From Circinella umbellata (taxonomy: Eukaryota; Mucoromycota; Mucoromycetes; Mucorales; Lichtheimiaceae): a stretch of DNA of 64,000 nucleotides. The notes beneath the pieces were generated by a model. The model did not search any database, was not told where the DNA came from, and saw nothing but the letters and a program-made list of their open reading frames with translations. Positions 53,872 to 64,000 of the stretch are shown one piece after another. Both the position numbers and the translations under genes were made by a program. Within the stretch, counting starts at the first letter, position 1. Every line of letters starts with the position of its first letter. The DNA is taken from positions 62,001 to 126,000 of the forward strand of contig JAIWNF010000086.1 of assembly GCA_025093555.1 (NCBI GenBank). Direction: 5' to 3'.

Positions 53872-55615
53872 TTATTGAATAAGATTATGACCAGTCATTT
53901 CTTTTGGTACATCTAGTCCCATTATATAAAGGATTGTAGGTGCTACATCAGCTAAGCACCCTTTTGCATTTTCTATAAACTTGTATTTATCGGAGTCCAC
54001 GATAAAAGGCACATCTGCTGTAGTGTGTGCTGTATGTGGATTTTTGCCGTCATCTGATATCATTTTCTCGGCATTACCATGATCCGCAGTAATCATTAAA
54101 ATATAACCGTGCTTTTTGCAAGCGTCACGAATAATTCCAATCCCCTTATCAGTAGCACCCACTGCCTTAACTGCTGCATCGTATATACCAGTGTGTCCTA
54201 CCATGTCTGGTGGGGCAAAGTTACACATAACAAAAGGATACTTGTCTGTCTGGATAGCCTCAGCGACACGTTCTGCAACACCATATGAACTCATTTCCGG
54301 CTGAAGATCATAAGTTGCAACCTTGGGTGAAGGAATCAATGCTCTGTCTTCTTTGTCAAATTGTGCCTCAGTACCACCATTAAAAAAGAACGTAACATGA
54401 GCATATTTTTCTGTTTCTGCTACGTGCATCTGTGGAATACCATTTTTGGATAGCCATTCTGCAAGTACGTTGTCCATTTGTTGGGGCTCGAACGCAACTT
54501 TGAAAGGAAAATCTCCTTTAAATTGAGTCATATCGTATATTCCCAAATTTTTTGGTACAGTAGCTTCAAACGGGCAAGGTGAAATACCAAAGGCTTGATT
54601 AATCTCGCGCATACGATCCGAACGAAAGTTGAAGAAGAAAAGCGTGTCACCATCCTTGACTCGACCTTCGTCGGACAAAATAATTGGCTTGAGAAACTCA
54701 TCTGTTTCATCCTTATTGTAGCGTTCTTCAATAGTTTTAATAGGATCATCTGATTTTTCACCTTTTCCTTCTGTTAAACCTTCAAAAGCTATTTGAACAC
54801 GCTCCCAGCGTTTGTCGCGGTCCATTGCATAATATCGTCCAACAATGGTAGCTATCTTTCCGTATGAAAGCTTGTCTATTGCTTCTTGCAATTGTTTAAC
54901 ATATTTTATGGATGATCTAGGGGCTGTATCACGACCATCACTGATAAATTGTACGTAAGCATCTTTGACACCGGCGTCTTTGGCTGCTTCCAGTAGACAG
55001 ATCAAGTGGTCAATATGCGCATGAACACCGCCATCAGATACCAAACCAATAAAGTGTATTCGATTATTGGTTGTTTTTGCACGTTCAAATGCATCCTTAA
55101 TGTTTGTTATCTTTCCAAATTCTTTGTTTTTAGCAGCAACGTCAATACGGACAATATCCTTTCCAAAAAAAAAAGCAAACAAATACTAAGTCAATAATTC
55201 CTTTGCACATGATCTACTTTTTTTCTAGTTTATAATAAAAGACTTTGTTTTACCTGATAAACAACACGTCCAGCACCAATATTCAAATGGCCAACTTCTG
55301 AATTGCCTATACATTTGAACCAAAACTATTATTATATTGATCCTCGTCATTCGTAATCATGCTATTTAAGACATCAAAGAAGGAAAGTTTATGCATACCC
55401 ATAAGTCCATCTGGAAGGCCAACATCCAAACCGTGCGCAGATATTGTTTTATATGGATCATTTTTTTCCATTTCATCCATAACGGGTGTCTCAGCGTTAC
55501 GGATAGCATCACCTTTCGGATCTTCTTTAGGTGATATACCCCAACCATCAATACAGATCAAACACACTTTTTCTTTAGGCGTTTGCTTTTCTTTTGGCAT
55601 TTGTCCTTCAGGCAT
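53872..55615 (-). CDS. 2,3-bisphosphoglycerate-independent phosphoglycerate mutase
   Basis: Three minus-strand exons, 55615-55399, 55306-55254 and 55158-53872, give 518 aa, the usual length. It interconverts 3- and 2-phosphoglycerate in glycolysis and gluconeogenesis through a phosphoserine and two Mn ions in the cytosol. Visible motifs are the metal-binding CLICIDGWG start, nucleophile Ser75 in MGNSEVGHLNIGAGRVV (carried by the tiny second exon), LVSDGGVHAHIDHL, ISDGRD, GRYYAMDRD, FNFRSDRMREI and TADHGNAEKM with a following HTAHTT. All key residues are present. The third exon's acceptor is a plain T-run ending AAAG. It is a metalloenzyme distinct from the cofactor-dependent mutase. It shares a 227-bp divergent promoter region with the helicase gene. 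Confidence 0.96.
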
Positions 55616-55842
55616 TATGTATTAGATTCTGGCAGTAATACTAAATTAAAATAAATATAAGAAAGAAAAAGAAAAAGAAAAAAAGAACCGCGAGCAAATC
55701 CAAATGATAAATTTGACACCTCGGCCATTTTTTAAGTGCTGTGACTGAGAACAAACATGCAGAAAACAAGAATATTGTCTCAGTTTGCATTTTGACTTTT
55801 TCTGTTCCTTTTTTCCTACTTTTGTTCCTTTATCAGTACAAA
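55616..55842. promoter_or_regulatory. Bidirectional promoter region, phosphoglycerate mutase / helicase
   Basis: Only 227 bp separate the divergent start codons of the mutase (minus) and the helicase (plus), so both core promoters must lie within it or overlap the 5' ends. It contains a GAAA-rich tract (55660-55685) and T runs near the helicase start. No specific site is identified. Confidence 0.5.
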
Positions 55843-58800
55843 ATGTCTCATTCTCGTAGGCGAAACAGACAACCAAAATGGAATTCTTCACAATGGGATC
55901 CTTTTGAAAGGTATTCTTGTTTTTTTATATACAATTAATAGATCCCTGTCACTTTTGAGTTACCACCAACAAGCTTTTTTATGATACAGTCCAACAAATG
56001 ATAGTGGTCCTTCAGTAGTGAATGCCACTTTAAATTTTAATACAAATCAATTCGATATTACCAATGAATATTCAATGCCATCACATACTCAAACGACATC
56101 AACCCAGCCGAGAAAGTCAAAGTTTGACTATACCAACAATTATGACGATAATCAATCGATGACTTGGGCAATGGATGCACAGCAAGGGTGGGATTCAGCA
56201 CCTGTATCCCACCAAGCTGAACCGTGGAATCAAGTTTACGATAATAACGATGGTGGTGAGGCGCGATTCAGTAAGCCCGAAGCCTTAACGTTTAAATTGA
56301 ACGCGGATATCCCGGATAAACCATTTTTTTCACAAGAAATTGATTACTCTTCGATCCAACACAGGCCGATTATTCCTGAGCCTGAAGATATTCTGGAAGA
56401 AGATACAATGCAAGAATGTCAACCAAGTTATAACAATCGATTTCAACCATTACCAAATATCCCGCTGAATCGTGTCAATGGTCCTTACGAAAGTCCAGAA
56501 GAGTACTTGTACACACATTTCGAACTTATGCGAAATGATTTATTGATACCGCTTAAAACTGCCGTCAGATCTTATAAAGAATCTGTCAGGATGACCAAAA
56601 ATGATCCCACGTATGCAGATCATCCAGAAGCCCAGCCCCTTCGAGGATTTCGTGTTTATGAACATGTATGTAGTGTCATTGACTTTTTTGATAATTCGAC
56701 TGTCCCAAAAAGCTAATAAAGGTATATCAAAATCGAAAAAATAGGTCAAGTTGAAATCGCTTGTATTTTCATCTCGTCATGTTGCGTATCGTATAAGCTT
56801 TCGATTACCATACCATGTACGAATTTCATGGCCACAATCAAAACGTCTTATCGAAGGAACACTTGTACTTTTATCCAAAGATGACTTTGAAAAAGATATA
56901 AAAATTGCAACCGTTGTGGAAAGAGGAGAAGACCCCGTTCGTGGATCCAACAGGTTTGAATATTTGATTTCCATTCATCTTGAGCGTGACAATGAAAATG
57001 ATCCACTTGGGTTTGGGGACCCTACACTCAGCTCAGAAGATAAATACGTTATGGTATGTTTTTTTCATAATAGCAAAATATATTGGTAAAGAAATATAAC
57101 TAAATGTGATCGGGCATATTTATTTTTTTATCAGCTTGAAGCTACTGATGGTTACTTCGAAGGTATATTTATTATCTATATATTATATTTATTTAACCGT
57201 CATGGTGGCTAACATATTAAAACATCCGATTATATTTTTAGCTTATCGACACGTCTTGTCAACAATTCAAAAGATTCCCCCTTCGGAACTTCCATTTTCT
57301 CCTTATTTAGTGGATGTTTCCAAAGATATACAACTTCCTCATTATGGTGCTATGAAACGCAATTATGATATCGCACAATATCGTGGAGGTAAACGATTGG
57401 GCCCTGCAATGCCGGTAGACATTACTCGACCATGGCCACAATATCAAATGTCTATGGACAATACCCAAATGGATGCATTAAAAACGATGCTTTCTAACAA
57501 TATTGCTGTCGTACAAGGTAAAATTGATATGAATATTGATTCTTGCAGGGGTTCACACACACACACATACACTGACTAGTGTACTAATTATAAACTTTTT
57601 AGGTCCTCCTGGTACCGGTAAGACGTATGTTGGTACATATGCTATGAGAGTGCTGTTAAACAATTTTTCAACATCCATTGGACCGATTATCTGTATTTGT
57701 CAAACAAATCATGGTAATATATCATTTTTCTCTTTTTGCTTTACAACTTGCCTGACTATTTAATGTGGTGGTTGCTGACGCAATATACAAAGCGTTGGAT
57801 CAGTTTTTAGAACATATTTTAGATTACGAAGATAAAATTGTTCGGATTGGTAGTCGATCGAAATCTGATCTGCTCAAGGATCACTTGCTCTTTGAACTTC
57901 GAAAAACGTCTGAATCGGTCCGGGGGGTTGGACGGTTATATCGGAAACGTGATGATATTCAAAAACAAATTATGAACATTATTACTGAGATGTACGAAGA
58001 ACCGTGCGTCACACTTGATTATATCAAAAAAATTGATGGTCTGAATGCGATACAACGAGAGTATCTAGGGCGTCTTGCTGTTTATGAAGAAAAGAGAGCT
58101 AATGCTTCTTCAGCACAAGCACAAATTGTTGATGATGAAGATGATTGGGTAACTTCGACACCAGCCCCAACGCCAACACCACCTCCTCCATCACGATCAC
58201 AAAAAAGGCCTAGTCGAGGTAAACAACAAAGAGGAAGAGGTCGAAACGACGAATGGGCAAGTGGTAATCCGAATATTCAAGAACCTACCCAGAAAAAGGA
58301 AATCAACCCGATTGAGATTTGGTTAAAGGACGCTATTGAATTTGTGGGGCCGACAAGCTCTTTATATACGTACACGGATCAACTCAAGGAAGATCTCCTT
58401 GATACACAGAAAGGTCTTGTGTTCGAAGATGATGTGGATGAATCGGATTTAGTAGACGAAGAAGAACTACGAGAAATCACAGCAAATTATGTTGAAGAGA
58501 CTGATACTCGAAAACGACCAATGATTCATATCGGTAGCGGATATCAAAAGAAGAAGGAGCAGCCATCCGCCGTCACTATGTATGGTATCCATGTGGAAAA
58601 TAAACGTCCAGGCACCGAAAATGAACGTAAAGTTGTCAATTATAAAAAAATTGAAGCAGCACGCACGTTTGATACAAACACTTTCAACTTTTTTGAAGAC
58701 ACAATCGATCAAAGCGCTTTGGAACCGCAACATCATGTTTTGGAACGATGGATCAAAGAGGAACCGGATGTGACAATGTGGCCTTTGCCTGTACGATTAA

Positions 58801-60525
58801 AGGCTCATAAAAAGTGGGCAGACCAACGTTATAAGGAACAGTGTCAAGCTCTTAGAAAGTTGATGAAAGAATATGAAGATACTTCAGCTGAAATACGGCG
58901 GTTGAACACACTTAGCGATGCTCGTCTTTGTCGAGAGAATCGGGTGATCGGCATGACCAGTACCGCAGCAGTAAGATATTGTTTTTCTTGTTATATGTTT
59001 ATATTCAGGCAATACTATTTAAAACACATGAAACCAATACAAAAGAGAATAATTTGAATAGGCTAAATACCATGATTTATTGGAAGAGATACGACCTAAG
59101 ATCATGGTAGTTGAAGAAGCTGCGGAAATGATGGAATCTCATATTGTTTCTGCTCTCACACGATCATTACAGCATTTGGTTTTGATTGGGTTCGTATCTT
59201 TCCATCTATCTGTTTATTCTAGAGATGTTTGAGCGACAATACGCGAGTGATATCAAACGATACTTATTCTTTAGATTATATATAGGGATCATCAACAATT
59301 GCGACCACAAAATGCCGTGCATGCATTATCCGAACAACATTTTCTCAATGTGTCACTCTTTGAACGTCTCGTCCGGAACGAGCTTCCATTTACAAGATTA
59401 TCCCATCAACGACGTATGCGTCCTGAAATCAGAATGTTGATTAATCCCATCTACAGTGATCCTCCTTTACGTGACCATCCTGATGTTCTGAAGCGTCAGG
59501 CCATTCGGGGTGTTGATGAATCTGTATTTTTCTTGAGCCATAATGAAGCTGAAAGTAACATTGCAGATACAGCATCTAAAACAAACGAACATGAAGCAAT
59601 GATGGCTGCAAAACTTTCAACATATCTCCTTCTACAGGGATATACACCTAATGATATTACTATTATTACAATGTATTCTGGTCAAAAATCACTTATTAAA
59701 CGTTTACTTCGAGCAGAACGCAGATCTGATCTTGATCCGACAGCTATCCACGTCAGCAGTGTTGATGGCTACCAGGGTGAAGAGAACAAGATTATTATTT
59801 TGTCACTCGTCAGAAGCAATGCAGCTGGTCAAATAGGTTTCTTAAAGGTTGCTAATCGTGTTTGTGTAGCGCTGTCTCGCGCTAAAGAGGTATGTATCTT
59901 ATTATTATCATTTGATTTTATAAAACGGAAACTAGCTATCTATAACATATAAATTAACATTTGGACATGTTTATCTTTTTAGGGTATGTATATTCTCGGT
60001 AATGCCGGCTTGCTTTGCGAACGTAGTGATCTGTGGAATGAAATTGTTGGAAACTTGGAAGAGCATCGAAAAAGCAGTATTGGTACCCGATTACGTTTAC
60101 GATGTTCTCGGCATAACGTGCCAACAGATGTTCAATGGCCTGTTGACTTTGCACCTATACCCGAAGGTGGCTGTACCCGTATGTGCAGTGAAACACTTGA
60201 ATGTGGACATCAGGTAATAATAAAGGATATAATTAGAGTATATTATAACCTTATGAGTAGTTGATAAATAATTTTGTTTTAGTGTGCAACGATATGCCAT
60301 CCATATGATCATAGCGAGATGCGTTGTCGCCAAGATTGTCGACGAGTATTACCAAGATGCAATCATCCATGTACTCGCCAATGCTGGGAATCATGCGGTT
60401 CTTGTTTAACCAATATTACTATACGGTTACCATGCGGACACGAACTTGAAGGAGAATGTGGAAAATTACAAAGAATGATGCTCAATGCCCCAAGTATGAA
60501 GTGTCCCCTTTGCCGAGGTATATAA
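55843..60525 (+). CDS. ZNFX1-like superfamily 1 helicase with Cys-rich tail
   Basis: Eleven exons: 55843-55910, 55990-56665, 56745-57053, 57135-57162, 57242-57517, 57603-57713, 57793-58970, 59062-59189, 59286-59889, 59983-60213, 60283-60525 (1283 aa). An Asn/Gln-rich N-terminus leads to a conserved block (VYEHVKLKSLVFSSRHVAYR). The helicase core holds Walker A GPPGTGKT (453-460), TNHALDQFLE and RIGSRS, Walker B VVEEAAE (898-904), GDHQQLRP (925), then SVDGYQGEENKIIILSLVRSN and NVAxSRA-like VCVALSRAKE, the UPF1/ZNFX1 order. A long insertion with RGRG and acidic stretches lies between A and B. Residues ~1185-1283 are Cys/His-rich (CNHPCTRQCWESCGSC, CGHE, CPLC), like NFX1-type zinc fingers but few. 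It may correspond to the Mucoralean sex-locus RNA helicase (rnhA); this is inference. ZNFX1 proteins act in small-RNA pathways. Confidence 0.9.
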
Positions 60526-62750
60526 TTTCTGGATTTCCATAGAGAAATAAAGCTAATGTCGGTATGCAAAATTGTGGTCTTGTTATAAAGTGATTAGAGT
60601 TGAGTAGTTTCAAAGACAATCAATAGTCCAGTGTATAATATATAAAAAGAAAACGCATTTGTTTTTGTGATTATCGTTACTGTCATAATCATCGATTATT
60701 ATATTTGAATTAGGACTGCTACCAGCAAACAGGTTAATGAAGTGATGTATATTACCATAATGAATGTTATGCTTTATATTTAGGCTCTGTGATCCAACAT
60801 AACAAATATAGCTAAAAGGTTTCAAAGGGGAAGGAATCTTATGAGTAAATACTAAAAAAAAATTATTTCAGAATGGAAGATGGATAACATAGTAGAGTCA
60901 CCATCTTTCAGATATTACTCATGGGACCCAATATCCATTGTTATTTAGATATTCATACAAGCATGTTGACACAGTTGGAATTCAATAGCTAAATATAATA
61001 AGTCGAATTTTCGAATTATAAGAAAAACAGCAAATATATTACACCTTCTTTCTTAGTCTAATATTATCGCATCACCTATTTATTTGATTCTTAGTTTGTA
61101 TATATTAGAGTCTATATATGTAGAGAACTATTATAATTGGAGAACAGCTTCTACATATTTGAGAATCTCCAAACTTTGGATAAAAGTGTATAATAATAAA
61201 AGAGTTTATGATTATTGAGCTTAACGGAACGATTTAAGAACATTATAACTGAAGATTATATGAAGAAAGTCGATTTTTTCTGTTTCAAGCAAGGTGATTG
61301 AATAGGTTTTCCCGTAGAAGATAATTAATCTGCTGTTATGTTTGTAATTTGTGAATATCATGTTGAGAGGATACTTGTGACGAATCATCAATTTCATCCA
61401 TTCATCATGAATACAGAAATCGGGTCAAACATCATTCTATTAAGGATGAAAAATAAAGCTAATCAAACTCTATCATTTACTTTGATCTGTTCTTATTTTT
61501 AACCCGGGTAAGAAAGGAGCATCAAAGAAGAAGAATATTGATAAAAAATGTTATAAACGGCCTTAGAGAACGTTCTAAACTAATATAAATATAATAGGTC
61601 CTTTCATCCATTACAGAAAAAATATAGTCTTTTAGTAGCTATGATCAGATAAAATAAGATAGCCATATACTTTAGAAAAGATATAAAAGAATAGCTGCAG
61701 TATGTTATTTCAAGAATAATAAACGGATCCTCTACTATATTTATTTTAGTCACATCTTTCTATTTTTACTAGTCATAAGTAGCTCAGTTGTAAATATTTA
61801 TACTGAAATATTAGCCTATTTATATCATCTGTCTGTCACTTTTGTTAGATGTCATTTACTAATAAGCTGATCTGAATAAATATATATAGATAGATATTGG
61901 TAATAATAATGTCTAATTAATATAATTTTATTCAATAATAATACATTCTTGGACTAACGACTTACTTTGATTTGATTATTTAGTGTTTTAATGAAGTTAC
62001 CTTCATTAGGCTTTATTTAGAAGTATAGATGTTTTAAAAAACTTCTTTGTAGTACTAGGTAAAGTATATGTTGATAGGACAAATAATCTAATCTGACAAC
62101 AATAAAAGAATAAAATAAAACATGAGCTTTTTGAAACAAAATTTATTTTCAAAAATAAGTTAAAAAATTATTCTACATACGAGCTGCTTAATATATAATA
62201 GATTATTTCCAACATAGTATAATCCAAAGAACCTGTTTCATGGGACTCTATCGAAAGATATAATATTGTAAATAGTCTTATTCTCAAGAAGACTTTTTTA
62301 GATCTATCAGGGTTAGACCTCTTAGAATCTATGGATATTAATTCATAATTACAACTAGTAAGCCTTATAAACCTCATCAACTTTTTCTTTAGTAAACTAG
62401 AGAGTCTAAACTAATAGAACTAGTACTTATTATCTCTCCGAAAGGCAATATATAATATTAGAATTTACTAAAGTACTCTTTTATATTTTCTACCATCATC
62501 CTTTATGTTAAAGCGGTTTATCACTGACAACTACTATCTTTTGCTGCTGTAGTTTTACTGCTACTACTGACATTACTGGTCAAGTAAAAGAAGATATATT
62601 TTTTTCTGTATCAATGGAACATAGTATAACCAATACAAAAATTTTGTGATGTAGTTCAAAAGTTTTTATTAAAAGAGTCCTGTATCGTCGCTTAAGCTTA
62701 GCATGATTGATGCACTCTTGGTACGGATGAAATTATGTAACTTATATATA
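60526..62750. other. Gene-empty AT-rich region
   Basis: About 2.2 kb right of the helicase with no coding frame above ~70 codons, no splice-consistent chain and no recognisable repeat ends. Base composition resembles the intergenic DNA elsewhere. Decayed transposon sequence is possible given the adjacent retroelement. Confidence 0.5.
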
Positions 62751-62979
62751 AAATCAATAAAAAAAATAAAATAAAAAATAAACTAGTAGAATCTCATGCG
62801 AACTAACAGGAGGAAAAACTAGGAAAATAAGAGAAGGAGGACGGTAGATAGGAAGGGTGGATAAAGAGCTTGATGATGGTGATATGATAATCCAAAGAAA
62901 ATTCATGCACAATGACAATTGTAAAAACTTTGGTCGGAAATTGAATGGTGAGGAGAAAACAGGGTTTTTGATGATATGA

Positions 62980-63002
62980 AAATAAAATAAAATAAAATAA
63001 AA
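62980..63002 (+). repeat. (AAAAT)n pentanucleotide repeat
   Basis: Four to five AAAAT units, followed by further A-rich sequence to 63033, lie just downstream of the retroelement's reading frame on the minus strand (T-rich in its sense direction). Confidence 0.85.
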
Positions 63003-63128
63003 GAATAGAGAAAATAAAAGAAATAAAATAAAAGATGGTGATAAAGTAAGAAAATGATATATACGAAGCAAAGCTGGAAAAGAGTTGGATACAAATATTG
63101 ATATTGGTACAATGGGGAAAAAATACAA

Positions 63129-64000
63129 TTATTGGGGAGGAGAGTCAGGTAAGAGGTTCTGTGAGGCCGCAAGAAGAAGTATACCAGGGAGAGGTTCTGG
63201 ATCAAATGGAGTGTCGGATGTGATTTCGTCAATGCGAAGAAGAAGAGAGAGAAGAGCCGACCAAAGTCGTTGCCATTTGCCGAGTTTAGCCTTGACTTTG
63301 TTGGGCAATAAATTCAGAGTGGCATCGATAGCATCAACACCAGATGGGGGGATTTGGGGTAATTGAAGAAAGTGACCATCGAAATGAACGAAGTTGTTCA
63401 GATACAAGTGGACAAATAGCGAAATGATCCCGATTAGCCCGAAGACTACCACGCTGGCAAGGTACTGACGGAGTAGGATGCAACCAAGCAAGACGCCATT
63501 TAACCAGTCTATAACGTTCCTTTTTAGTGCACGGCAACAAGAGAGTTAGATCCCATATAGGTTTATGTAAACTTCGTTTAATCGTGATATTTTTATCAGG
63601 ACTATTAACTTGTTTATCAATAATACTTTGCATATGCTGCCTGATAGCTTTGTTGAGCGGCTTTCGAGGTGGATCGGATCCAGTAGCAAGTTGCTTGACC
63701 AAATTCCAGATTACATTGCGATGTAAGATTGGCCAACGCGCTTCATTCCATGAATTTGCTAGCTGCAGAACAATACAAGTAACAAGGGTGCTCTTTGGAA
63801 GTGTGCGTGCACGAAGAATAAATTTGGTTTGTAAAATAAAAACATGGGTATGCATGTTTGGCATGGCAGCAAGATGGGATAAAGTAAGGGTACCAATTGC
63901 TTTTTCAAGATGGTTACGACAGATACACATTCTTATGCATTGCTTTTGAATATTATCAAGTACTTTCCTTTAAATAGCATTAAGAAAAGAAATAGCAAGT
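63129..64000 (-). pseudogene. 3' part of a broken LINE-type (non-LTR) reverse transcriptase
   Basis: Minus-strand protein sequence resembles the end of fungal non-LTR retrotransposon ORF2: VLDNIQKQCIRMC followed by LPKSTLV (thumb region), then an RLVKWRLAWLHP segment and a Cys/His motif CQRG...ANRDHFAICP as in LINE C-terminal zinc knuckles, and finally PNKVKAKLGKWQRLW and ITSD. It is damaged: an in-frame TAA lies at 63970-63972, and the frame shifts near 63340-63365 beside a G run, with the downstream part continuing in another frame to 63129. The polymerase core would lie beyond the window end. Family identification is from remembered patterns. Confidence 0.72.

Noticed and set aside
62754..63232. 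Minus-strand frames of 109-124 codons downstream of the retroelement
   Set aside because: Phe/Leu/Ser-rich translation of T-rich repeat sequence, overlapping in different frames; more likely 3' untranslated sequence of the LINE.

Overview
The window looks like nuclear DNA of an early-diverging filamentous fungus, most likely Mucoromycota (Mucorales). It is very AT-rich with long A/T runs. Genes are split by short spliceosomal introns (about 60-170 bp, GTAWGN...AG). ATP-citrate lyase is encoded as one polypeptide, as in animals and Mucoromycota rather than the two-gene form of most ascomycetes. An AreA-type GATA factor, a Zn2Cys6 factor and a fungal MATA-type HMG box are also present. All exon structures below were read by hand from splice signals and frame continuity; no alignment or search was run.

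Layout. 0-2.4 kb: a 10-exon gene with three repeated C2H2-like modules. 5.5-6.9 kb: an AreA-like GATA factor. 11.7-16.7 kb: a 14-exon, ~1038-aa coiled-coil protein. 17.0-20.2 kb: a Zn2Cys6 transcription factor. 20.9-23.7 kb, minus strand: two small genes, one unknown and one with an RRM-like domain. 25.6-26.7 kb: a short-chain dehydrogenase. 27.2-28.1 kb: a FANCE-like protein, convergent with ATP-citrate lyase (28.4-32.2 kb, minus). 33.8-35.5 kb, minus: a protein with two duplicated pairs of C2H2 fingers. 38.9-42.8 kb, minus: an 18-exon beta-propeller-plus-coiled-coil protein resembling FANCB/FAAP100. 43.1-46.4 kb, minus: V-ATPase subunit A. 47.8-49.9 kb, minus: a kinesin-10-like motor. 50.3-50.7 kb: a small terminal-inverted-repeat element. 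52.8-60.5 kb: an HMG-box gene, a cofactor-independent phosphoglycerate mutase (minus) and a ZNFX1-like SF1 helicase with Cys-rich tail. 60.5-64 kb: gene-empty AT-rich DNA ending in a broken LINE-type reverse transcriptase (minus).

Main points. The HMG box plus a large RNA/DNA helicase recalls the Mucoralean sex locus (TPT - sexM/sexP - RNA helicase). Here a glycolytic gene sits between the two and no triose-phosphate transporter is visible. The FANCE-like and FANCB/FAAP100-like genes, 11 kb apart, suggest part of a Fanconi anaemia core complex in this lineage. The other genes are ordinary metabolic, trafficking and regulatory genes and show no operon-like logic. Several gene structures are unusual: an exon-pair triplication, uniform intron phases, an ATG-only coding exon, and an intron at the VMA1 intein site.
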